64,000 bases of DNA from Flagellimonas taeanensis (GTDB lineage Bacteria > Bacteroidota > Bacteroidia > Flavobacteriales > Flavobacteriaceae). A program made the position numbers and the translations under genes. Shown piece after piece: positions 26,917 to 34,483 of the stretch. The DNA is taken from positions 2,501-66,500 of the forward strand of contig NZ_QXFO01000023.1 of assembly GCF_003584105.1 (NCBI RefSeq), read 5' to 3'. How positions within the stretch are numbered: position 1 is the first letter of the stretch; every line of letters starts with the position of its first letter. The notes beneath the pieces were generated by a model. That model ran no database searches, was not told the origin of the DNA, and was given only the letters and a program-made list of their open reading frames with translations.

Positions 26917-28860
26917 ATGACTGTGAAAATTAATTTTAAAGCTAAAGTGATTACAGTTCTTTCTATTGTCTTTTTACTGAGCGCATGTACAAAAGAAATT
27001 ATAGAAGAGAACCCTAGAGGACAATTTACCCCTGATTTTTTCCAGTCAGAGACTGGTGTTCAGGGCGGAGTGGTGTTCTTATATGAAACCATGAGGGACA
27101 TTTATGGGAACAACGGCTTCTATAACGCTACGGAAAACGGTACGGACCATTATACTTGGGCAGAGTCTGCAACGGGTGATTTTAAAAACGTGGACTTGTC
27201 TGGAGAAGGACAGATTATATCAGATGAAGGTGCAACTGCTGGAGTATGGTTTTCGAGTTTCCCAGCGATAAACACAGCCAATGGTATTTTGGAAAATGCA
27301 GAGGCTGTAGGATTGGACCCTGCCCTTGTTGCCGAAGTAAGGTTTTTCAGGGCATTTTATTACTTCTTATTGGTACAGACCTATGGAGGCGTACCATTGG
27401 ATCTGGGGTCTGGAGAACTTGCATTCAATAGATCTGCGGTGAGGACTTCAACACGAAACACGGTTCCTGAAGTATATACAAAAGTTATTTTTCCTGATCT
27501 GGTTACGGCCGTTAACGATTTACCTGAAAATCCAAGGTTGACTGGTACGGTAACCAAAAATGTGGCTAGGCTCATTTTGGCCAAGGCGTATTTGACCTAT
27601 GGTTGGTGGTTGGAGAATCCAGAGGGCATTCCCACATACCCCGAAACTCCAAGAAACGACCCTGATGGCAACGGTGCTTCATTTTATTTTCAAGAGGCAT
27701 ACGATTTGGCCATGGAGGGAATACAAAACCCCGGCCCTTACGGCTTGTTGGAGTATTTTTATGATGTCCACGAAGGCTCTAATGATCGACACCAAGAGAT
27801 GATGTTGTATGCCGACCGCACCCAGGATAATGAACAGTTCAATGGTGCACCTGTAACAGGTTGGGGGACCACCTCGAACAGTGCCAACACCGCAGTTTGG
27901 ATGGCGACATCAAATTATACTACCATCAGTGTCGATGGTGTTCCTGCAGTGCAACGTCAATCTGTTCAGAGCCTTGGTAGACCATGGACCCGTATGGCAC
28001 CTACCATCAACGCTTTGACTGAGAACTTTACCGATAAGGATATAGATTCGCGTTATGATGGTACTTTTACGACCAGTTATCGAGGCAATTGGGACCAAGG
28101 AGGCGATCCTACCCCATCATTGACTGGTGCCAACGGCTTGGAAATAGAACCGGGCGATGCTGTCATCTCATTTTTGGATGAATATGATCCGGCTGTGGTA
28201 TATGAAGTGAGTGGAGAACCCATAAACGGTGCCAATATTGGCGGTGGAGTATTACCAGGAAGAGCAGATTATGTGATCAATTTAAACGAATTCAATAGAA
28301 GGTTTTATCCCGGTTTATGGAAGACAGGACCCTACCGCACCGATAACGAAGGAGGTCTGGGCCAGCCCAATGTGCCAAATACGCGCCCTTATCCCATAGC
28401 TAAGTTTTCGGAGTTCTACTTTATTGCTGCTGAAGCTGCCGTAAAAGGTGCATCCGGAACAATGAGTGCTAGGGATTTGATCAATGTGATTCGTGCCCGT
28501 GCGGGTAAATGGCGATTTGACAATGGAGAGCAAGAGGAGCGGATTGAAGACAACAGTGCCGCAATGGTGGCTGCCACTCCCATGACCATTGATATAGATT
28601 ACATCTTGGCCGAGCGTTCACGTGAGTATTTTGGTGAAAGTGTCAGATGGTATGATCTGGTACGTACCCAAAAATGGATTGAAATTGCTGGATCATTTGA
28701 AATTGTGGCAAGTATTATTGCAACAGATCATGGCCCTGCGACTACCATATCACGGGAAATACAGCCTTATCATTACTTAAGGCCTATACCGCAAGGTCAA
28801 ATAGACAATTTGGATATGACCGATGCTGAAAAAGCCGCATACCAAAACCCAGGATATTAG
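26917..28860 (+). CDS. SusD-like outer-membrane lipoprotein (xylan locus)
   Basis: SusD proteins are surface glycan-binding lipoproteins that cap the SusC barrel. The signal peptide ends in a lipobox with Cys24 (LSAC). The helical TPR-like scaffold shows RFFRAFYYFLLVQTYGGVPL, RLILAKAYLTYGWW and the C-terminal family block YILAERSREYFGESVRWYDL. The last residues (YHYLRPIPQGQIDN) are typical. 647 residues is a normal length. It is translated with susC, whose stop lies four bases before the start, and is followed by a terminator. Confidence 0.96.
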   Translation: MTVKINFKAKVITVLSIVFLLSACTKEIIEENPRGQFTPDFFQSETGVQGGVVFLYETMRDIYGNNGFYNATENGTDHYTWAESATGDFKNVDLSGEGQIISDEGATAGVWFSSFPAINTANGILENAEAVGLDPALVAEVRFFRAFYYFLLVQTYGGVPLDLGSGELAFNRSAVRTSTRNTVPEVYTKVIFPDLVTAVNDLPENPRLTGTVTKNVARLILAKAYLTYGWWLENPEGIPTYPETPRNDPDGNGASFYFQEAYDLAMEGIQNPGPYGLLEYFYDVHEGSNDRHQEMMLYADRTQDNEQFNGAPVTGWGTTSNSANTAVWMATSNYTTISVDGVPAVQRQSVQSLGRPWTRMAPTINALTENFTDKDIDSRYDGTFTTSYRGNWDQGGDPTPSLTGANGLEIEPGDAVISFLDEYDPAVVYEVSGEPINGANIGGGVLPGRADYVINLNEFNRRFYPGLWKTGPYRTDNEGGLGQPNVPNTRPYPIAKFSEFYFIAAEAAVKGASGTMSARDLINVIRARAGKWRFDNGEQEERIEDNSAAMVAATPMTIDIDYILAERSREYFGESVRWYDLVRTQKWIEIAGSFEIVASIIATDHGPATTISREIQPYHYLRPIPQGQIDNLDMTDAEKAAYQNPGY

Positions 28861-28921
28861 AATAGTAATTGAGTAAATTTCATATAATTAGTTTGAGTTA
28901 GTTATTTTAGTTACGTAAAGA

Positions 28922-28951
28922 AGGAGGCTGTCCCAAAAGACAGCCTCTTTT
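28922..28951 (+). terminator. Terminator of susCD
   Basis: GAGGCTGTC (28924-28932), 6-base loop, GACAGCCTC (28939-28947), then TTTT. A perfect 9-bp stem 63 bases after susD. Confidence 0.9.
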
Positions 28952-29040
28952 GATTATGGAGGGCAACGGGCAGTGAACTGCACGCAAAATTTAATCCCTT
29001 GACCAAAGCCCTTCTTTTTATAATGAATACCTTTATTTGG

Positions 29041-30834
29041 ATGAAGATACTTGGAATATCAGCATATTATCACGATTCCGCCGCCGCCTTAATTGTGGAT
29101 GGGGAAGTAAGGTATGCTGCCCAGGAAGAACGCTTTTCAAGGATAAAAAATGATGCGTCCTTTCCTGTGGAAGCCATTCAATTTTGCCTTACAGAATCCG
29201 GATATGCCCTTGAAGACCTCGATTACGTAGCATTCTATGACAAGCCCTTCTTAAAGTTTGAACGACTTTTGGAAACCTATTATGCCTTTATTCCCAAAGG
29301 TTTCAGATCGTTTGCCATGGCCATGCCCATTTGGTTGAAGGAAAAACTCTTTACAAAACAAATCATCCGAAAACACCTGAAAAAAATCGGCGGTCCACAT
29401 GCACAAAAAACTTCCATTGTATTTCCAGAGCACCACCTATCCCATGCCGCCAGTGCCTTTTACACCTCTCCGTTTCCCAAAAGCGCATTTTTGACCGTAG
29501 ATGGTGTTGGTGAATGGACAACGACCTCTTACGGATTGGCTTCCGGTGACAAAGGAATCAAAGTACTGGGAGAACTCCATTTTCCAGATTCATTGGGGCT
29601 ATTTTATTCATCCTTCACCTATTTCTTGGGGTTTAAGGTGAACTCTGGGGAGTACAAAATGATGGGGCTTGCTCCCTACAGTAACTCCAAGACCGCACAG
29701 CATTTTGTTGACCTTATCAAAGAAAACCTAGTGGACATCAAAGCCGATGGTTCCATCAAACTGAACATGGACTATTTTGAATATCCCGTTGGTTTACGGA
29801 TGGTCAATCCAAAGAAATGGGAAACCCTCTTCGGATTCAAAAAAAGAACAACCGATGAGCCCTTAACGCAAATACATGCCGATTTGGCTTTTGCTGCGCA
29901 AAAGGTTTTGGAAGAAATGGTGGTTAAATTGGTCCATCACATCAAAAAGGAAACACAAGCCGAATATTTGTGCTTGGCCGGTGGGGTTGCCTTAAACTGT
30001 GTTGCCAATTCGGCAGTATTCAATGAAAATTGTTTCAAGGACATATATGTACAGCCCGCCGCGGGCGATGCAGGAGGAGCCATTGGGGCCGCATTGGCCA
30101 CCGCCTATTTGAAACAAGATTTGAACTTCACTGGCCTTAAAAAAGCGTTCAACCCCTATTTGGGTCCATCATGCTCCAACCTGGAAATAGAACGATTGTT
30201 GCGCAAACACAAATGCTCTTATCACCATTTTGAATCCACCGATGATCTACTAAAAACAACGGCGCAACACATCGCCAGTAAAAAAGTGGTGGGATGGTTC
30301 AGGGGGCGCACAGAATTTGGTCCAAGGGCGTTGGGCAACAGAAGTATACTTGCCGACCCTTCAGACCCTGAAATGCAATCCAAGCTCAACCTAAAAATCA
30401 AGTTTAGGGAAAGTTTTCGGCCTTTTGCCCCTGCGGTTTGTGAAGAGGATTATGACACCTATTTTGAGCCGGGTAAACATTCAGCATATATGCTGTTCAC
30501 AAATCCCGTAAAGGAGTCCCTAAGAATGTCTCTACCCAAAAATTTTGACGAACTTAGTCTGGAAGAAAAGCGTAGAACCCCTAAATCCAGTTTGCCCGCC
30601 ATTACCCACGTAGATTGTTCAGCCAGGGTACAGGTAGTGAACAAAGAGGTCAACCCCACATTTTGGGGTCTCCTGCAGGCCTTTAAAAATTTAACGGGGA
30701 ACGGAGTGCTCATCAACACCAGCTTTAATGTTAAGGATGAGCCTATTGTAAACACGCCAGAAGATGCTTACCAATGTTTCATCAACTCAGGTATGGATAT
30801 TTTGGTTTTGGAAAATTATGTAATTGAAAAATAA
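29041..30834 (+). CDS. Carbamoyltransferase (NodU/TobZ-type)
   Basis: This family moves a carbamoyl group from carbamoyl phosphate, via an ATP-made carbamoyl-adenylate, onto a hydroxyl. Known members act on Nod factor and tobramycin. The Kae1-like N-terminal domain begins MKILGISAYYHDSAAALIVD, has EHHLSHAASAFYTSPF, FLTVDGVGEW and the metal/ATP block LAGGVALNCVANS. The C-terminal domain has GRTEFGPRALGNRSILADP and NTSFNVKDEPIVNTPEDA. 597 residues is the full length. The start at 29041 is preferred over the ATGs upstream. The next two genes overlap it in TAATG fashion. The acceptor is unknown; it has no LacI operator and probably does not belong to xylan use. Confidence 0.93.
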   Translation: MKILGISAYYHDSAAALIVDGEVRYAAQEERFSRIKNDASFPVEAIQFCLTESGYALEDLDYVAFYDKPFLKFERLLETYYAFIPKGFRSFAMAMPIWLKEKLFTKQIIRKHLKKIGGPHAQKTSIVFPEHHLSHAASAFYTSPFPKSAFLTVDGVGEWTTTSYGLASGDKGIKVLGELHFPDSLGLFYSSFTYFLGFKVNSGEYKMMGLAPYSNSKTAQHFVDLIKENLVDIKADGSIKLNMDYFEYPVGLRMVNPKKWETLFGFKKRTTDEPLTQIHADLAFAAQKVLEEMVVKLVHHIKKETQAEYLCLAGGVALNCVANSAVFNENCFKDIYVQPAAGDAGGAIGAALATAYLKQDLNFTGLKKAFNPYLGPSCSNLEIERLLRKHKCSYHHFESTDDLLKTTAQHIASKKVVGWFRGRTEFGPRALGNRSILADPSDPEMQSKLNLKIKFRESFRPFAPAVCEEDYDTYFEPGKHSAYMLFTNPVKESLRMSLPKNFDELSLEEKRRTPKSSLPAITHVDCSARVQVVNKEVNPTFWGLLQAFKNLTGNGVLINTSFNVKDEPIVNTPEDAYQCFINSGMDILVLENYVIEK

Positions 30835-30983
30835 TGGAGTTTTTAAAAGAATTCTTTCTATTTCTAAAGGAACGCAAAAAGTGGTGGTTGGTGCCCCTGA
30901 TCATCATATTTGTGCTATTTGGCATACTTATTTTTTTAACCAGTAGTTCCGCATTGGCACCCTTTATTTATACCCTATTTTAA
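30834..30983 (+). CDS. DUF5989 family small membrane protein
   Basis: A 49-residue protein: MEFLKEFFLFLKERKKWWLV followed by one TM helix (PLIIIFVLFGILIFLTS). Such small DUF5989 proteins occur next to carbamoyltransferases and SxtJ-type proteins in many bacteria. Start and stop overlap both neighbours by TAATG, which indicates strict translational coupling. No function is known; it may be a scaffold or membrane anchor for the partner enzymes. Confidence 0.85.
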   Translation: MEFLKEFFLFLKERKKWWLVPLIIIFVLFGILIFLTSSSALAPFIYTLF

Positions 30984-31342
30984 TGACCCGGGGAAAAGCT
31001 TTTGAGACCATCCTTGTTTTGGCGCTGGCATCGCTCATAATCTCCCTATGGCTAAATGTGGAATGGCTGGATTATGTCGCCATTGCTTTTTTGGTCATTG
31101 GCATTATCTCCAAGAGTGTTTCAATGGTCATTGCCAAAATATGGCTGGGCTTCTCACATTATCTGGGCATTGTGATGAACTTTGTGTTGATGTTTACCAT
31201 CTTCCATTTTATTTTGATTCCCTTGGCGTTCTTACAACGTTTGTTTGGCAACAATCAAATTCGACGCAAAACAAGCGGGAACACTTATTTTCATCATCGC
31301 AACCACCACTATTCCAGCAAAGACATCGACAATCCTTGGTAA
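30983..31342 (+). CDS. SxtJ-like membrane protein
   Basis: A 119-residue membrane protein with three or four predicted TM helices (ETILVLALASLIISLWL, YVAIAFLVIGIISKSVSMVI, YLGIVMNFVLMFTIFHFILI) and a basic, His-rich tail (RKTSGNTYFHHRNHHYSSKD). It resembles SxtJ, first named in saxitoxin clusters. Genes of this type recur beside carbamoyltransferase and DUF5989 genes. Its role is unknown. It starts in the TAATG of the previous gene and ends 16 bases before the converging SGNH gene. Confidence 0.8.
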   Translation: MTRGKAFETILVLALASLIISLWLNVEWLDYVAIAFLVIGIISKSVSMVIAKIWLGFSHYLGIVMNFVLMFTIFHFILIPLAFLQRLFGNNQIRRKTSGNTYFHHRNHHYSSKDIDNPW

Positions 31343-31357
31343 GCGTCAGAGTAAGGT

Positions 31358-33022
31358 TTACTCCTGTGAAGCTTTCATTCTCTTGAGGTACCCGCTTTTC
31401 TTAAAGTAATATTTCGCATAGGCATCATCCCCTAATTTCTGACACATCTCCCCTGCCATTTCATATACTTTAAACTGCTCCGGGAACTCAAAAATTAAGG
31501 TCTGGGCCACTTTAAGTGCATTTTTGTAGTCTCCATCCTCATTGTATTTGTGGTAAGCCTGCGTCATTAGATACTGCCATTGTTCCTGATGGTTATGTAG
31601 ATTGATGGCGGTTCTTTCCTCAAAGGTTGGGTTTTGGGTCACATAATTGTACCCGACCGGTGTGGTTCCGGACATGCTCAAATCATAAGGCCATGATTGT
31701 TTAAGGATTTCCACCGCCAATTTCCCTTTGAGCGAATCGATTTGGGTCACGGGAATATCATCAAAGGCCTCTTCATAAGGCACATAATTTTCCCAGTTGT
31801 CCAAGAGGTTCAACGCTTTTACCTTCTCATAAAAAGCATCCGCCATTACAAAATAACCTTCCACATTAGGATGCACATGCTCGGCCACCAATTCATCGCC
31901 TAGAATCCCATTAGGTACCTTTGACTCAAATATTTTCTTCATGTCTACCAAAGGTAGTTTGCGCTCATGGGCCTGCAGCATAATCACCTCATTGATTTTC
32001 TCCGGAGCCCGAAACCGAAGCAAGTCCAATTCTTTGGCCAGGTGCAGGTACTTTTTGGCGGAATCTGGGTTTCGCTCCAAATAGTGTTGTCCCAAAATGT
32101 AGGCGGCATCCGCATTTTTCTGTGCCAATTCATGCACCTCCGGTTTGTTTTTTTCTATTGATTCAACAAAGTTTTTCTTGTCCAGATCATTACTTATAAA
32201 AGGTTTGACATCCTTTTCGTTCGCCACCAAAGTGGACAAAATCACAGGAATTCCATGCCGTTGGTATTTGTCCAAAATCCGTTTCAAATTGCCTTCAAAT
32301 TGGGTTATTCCAGCAGTAAAGGCTTCCGAATGTATGGGGATTTGCTGCTCCTTGGCCATGACCTCCATCAAAGTGGTCTCTGTAACCGACTTTTTATTTG
32401 GCATGTCCGATTTCGTCAAACTCCTGACCGTATTTTCCAGCAATTGAAAAAAACGAAGATTCTTGAGCTTCAGATAGCTTCTGACCAAGGTGGGATGGCT
32501 TCCAACCGAAGCAGAGGATCCCACGCCTAAAGCACCATAATATTCGTTGTGCCCTGCATAAATGATGACCAAATCCGGCTTCTGATCTATGATCTTGTCG
32601 GTTACATCCCACAAGGTATATGAATTGACGGCGGTGATTGCCGTATTCACCACTTCAACGTTCTTTTCGGGAAAAGTACGGGAGAGTCGATGCTTCAACA
32701 GTCTTGGAAACGAAGCTCCCCGATAAAATGGATAACCCACCACCGTTGAGGCCCCTTGGACAAACACCCTAAAAGTACTGTCGGTTTTTTGCCGTAGGAA
32801 CAGATCCGATTGACTGTCAGCTCTAAAATCAGTGTCCTTAAAGTATTTTTTGGATAGATTGGGGTTTACAACAAGGTATTCTACCCCGTTTTCACCTATC
32901 ACCCTATTGAAAAGCTGGTACCCTTCCCCATATCCGAAGAGGCGTAAAACTACCTCAACCAACAAAATCAGGATAAGTGGAAGCGCGGCAGCGATGATTC
33001 GAAACAATATCTTTTTCTTCAA
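31358..33022 (-). CDS. Membrane-anchored SGNH/GDSL-family hydrolase
   Basis: SGNH hydrolases cleave esters, for example acetyl groups on glycans. A membrane anchor (LFRIIAAALPLILILLVEVV) precedes the hydrolase domain. Block I is FVQGASTVVGYP (Ser in GAS), block III is IYAGHNEYYGALG with GxN, and the block with the active His is AEHVHPNVEGY. The C-terminal ~100 residues have TPR-like helices (DGDYKNALKVAQTLIFEF, AGEMCQKLGDDAYAKYYF). The start is TTG at 33022, because a stop lies 15 bases upstream and no ATG lies between. Encoded tail to tail with the carbamoyltransferase cassette, a pairing common in Bacteroidota; the substrate is unknown. Confidence 0.87.
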   Translation of the reverse strand: MKKKILFRIIAAALPLILILLVEVVLRLFGYGEGYQLFNRVIGENGVEYLVVNPNLSKKYFKDTDFRADSQSDLFLRQKTDSTFRVFVQGASTVVGYPFYRGASFPRLLKHRLSRTFPEKNVEVVNTAITAVNSYTLWDVTDKIIDQKPDLVIIYAGHNEYYGALGVGSSASVGSHPTLVRSYLKLKNLRFFQLLENTVRSLTKSDMPNKKSVTETTLMEVMAKEQQIPIHSEAFTAGITQFEGNLKRILDKYQRHGIPVILSTLVANEKDVKPFISNDLDKKNFVESIEKNKPEVHELAQKNADAAYILGQHYLERNPDSAKKYLHLAKELDLLRFRAPEKINEVIMLQAHERKLPLVDMKKIFESKVPNGILGDELVAEHVHPNVEGYFVMADAFYEKVKALNLLDNWENYVPYEEAFDDIPVTQIDSLKGKLAVEILKQSWPYDLSMSGTTPVGYNYVTQNPTFEERTAINLHNHQEQWQYLMTQAYHKYNEDGDYKNALKVAQTLIFEFPEQFKVYEMAGEMCQKLGDDAYAKYYFKKSGYLKRMKASQE

Positions 33023-33144
33023 ATCCAGTGCATATTAGTATTCAAAATCAAAACTTTTCGGACAATCGGAATGAAGCGACAAACCCATAAGGTTAATGAA
33101 ATTGTGGTTTGGATTGATTCTACAAAACAAGTATCGCATTTCAT

Positions 33145-33160
33145 ACGCAATCGATTGCGT
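33145..33160. promoter_or_regulatory. LacI-type operator before the GH10 operon (perfect palindrome)
   Basis: ACGCAATCGATTGCGT is its own reverse complement over all 16 bases and is the best copy in the window. TTG in its right half (33155-33157) lies 20 bases before TATTTTTG (33178-33185), so the operator overlaps the -33 element of the GH10 promoter. Confidence 0.85.
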
Positions 33161-33177
33161 TTTCTAAATTTATTAAT

Positions 33178-33185
33178 TATTTTTG
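33178..33185 (+). promoter_or_regulatory. -7 promoter element of the GH10-GH115-esterase operon
   Basis: TATTTTTG matches TAnnTTTG, 20 bases after the TTG contained in the operator. The resulting leader before GH10 is about 150 bases. Confidence 0.55.
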
Positions 33186-33340
33186 AAGGAAATCACTACC
33201 ATCGCTAATTTACTGAGATTATTTTAACAATTATGCAAAATCGATTGCTGACCAAAGGAAATGCTGGACAGGGTAAATATGAGGGTTTTTCAGTACAAAT
33301 CAACGTGATTAATCTATAAACATGCACATAAAAACAAACC

Positions 33341-34456
33341 ATGAACAAATTCCTAATCCTGGTTTTATCCGCAATCGTCTTTGTAGGTAATCGATCCACG
33401 CAAGCGCAAACAAACTCCTTGAAAGAAGCGTTCAAGGATAAATTTTTAATGGGCGTTGCCATCAATCGCTCCCAAATAAACCAAGCAAACAAGGAAGAAA
33501 TCGACCTGATTACATCGCAATTCAACGCATTGACCGCAGAAAATGACATGAAATGGATGTACATACACCCCAAACAGGACGAATTCAATTTTGAACAGGC
33601 CGATAAATTGGTGGAATTGGCAGAAGCCAATGATATGTTCGTGGTGGGCCACACCCTTGTTTGGCACAGCCAGTTGGCCCCATGGGTATTTAAAACGGCA
33701 GAAGGGGACACCATTGACAATGCCGAACTGACCAACCGCTTAAAAAACCATATTTCAACCATTGTGGGCAAATACAAAGGAAAAATAGAGGGCTGGGATG
33801 TGGTCAATGAAGCCTTGGCTGAAGATGGATCCTACAGAAAATCCCCATTCTTTAAAATCGGCGGCGAAGGTTTTATTGAAAATGCGTTTCGGTTTGCCCA
33901 CGAAGCAGACCCAGAGGCCGAACTGTATTACAACGATTACAACTTGATCAATGCGGAAAAAAGGGACGGTGCCATCCGCATAGTAGAAAACCTCAAAAGC
34001 AAAGGAATCAAAATAGATGGCGTGGGCGTCCAGGCCCATTGGAGTTTAAATGAACCCTCCATCGAGGAAATTGAAACTGCCATTGAAATGTACGCGGCAA
34101 CCGGGGTTAAGGTGATGTTCACCGAACTGGACATTTCCGTGCTGCCAAGCCCTTGGGAAACGTCAACTGCGGATATTTCAACAAGGTTCGAAAATAGCCC
34201 TACCATGAATCCATACCCAGAAAGCCTGCCCGATTCAGTGCAGACCCAATTGGCAAACCGCTACGCTGAAATCTTTGAACTTTTCAACAAGCATTCCGAT
34301 AAAATCAGCAGGGTCACCTTTTGGGGATTGCACGACGGCTTATCCTGGAAAAACAACTTTCCCATCCGTGGAAGAACGGATTACACCTTGTTGTTCGATC
34401 GGGAGATGAAACCCAAAAAAGCCTACCACGCTGTTATCCAAACTGTTGAAGACTAA
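33341..34456 (+). CDS. GH10 endo-beta-1,4-xylanase
   Basis: GH10 enzymes cut the xylan backbone with retention of configuration. The (beta/alpha)8 barrel follows a signal peptide (MNKFLILVLSAIVFVGNRST, cleaved near AQA). The acid/base E157 lies in GWDVVNEALA and the nucleophile E262 in MFTELDISV. The substrate Trp/Asn sites are HTLVWHSQLAPWV and FWGLHDGLSW. 371 residues is a single-domain enzyme with no carbohydrate-binding module. It probably sits in the periplasm or on the cell surface. First gene of an operon with GH115 and an esterase, repressed by the LacI protein. Confidence 0.97.
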   Translation: MNKFLILVLSAIVFVGNRSTQAQTNSLKEAFKDKFLMGVAINRSQINQANKEEIDLITSQFNALTAENDMKWMYIHPKQDEFNFEQADKLVELAEANDMFVVGHTLVWHSQLAPWVFKTAEGDTIDNAELTNRLKNHISTIVGKYKGKIEGWDVVNEALAEDGSYRKSPFFKIGGEGFIENAFRFAHEADPEAELYYNDYNLINAEKRDGAIRIVENLKSKGIKIDGVGVQAHWSLNEPSIEEIETAIEMYAATGVKVMFTELDISVLPSPWETSTADISTRFENSPTMNPYPESLPDSVQTQLANRYAEIFELFNKHSDKISRVTFWGLHDGLSWKNNFPIRGRTDYTLLFDREMKPKKAYHAVIQTVED

Positions 34457-34483
34457 CATACACCTTATATTTATACAAAACCC

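Larger units (their letters stand above)
33023..33340. other. Divergent intergenic region with the LacI operator and GH10 promoter
   Basis: Between the leftward SGNH gene and the rightward GH10 gene. Besides the operator and promoter listed separately, GCAAAATCGATTGC at 33235-33248 is a weak operator-like site with two extra central bases. Confidence 0.45.

Noticed and set aside
33235..33248. GCAAAATCGATTGC as a further LacI operator
   Set aside because: Two extra central bases break the spacing of the palindrome; kept only as a weak likeness.
33205..33807. 200-codon frame antisense to GH10
   Set aside because: GH10 motifs with both catalytic Glu lie on the plus strand.
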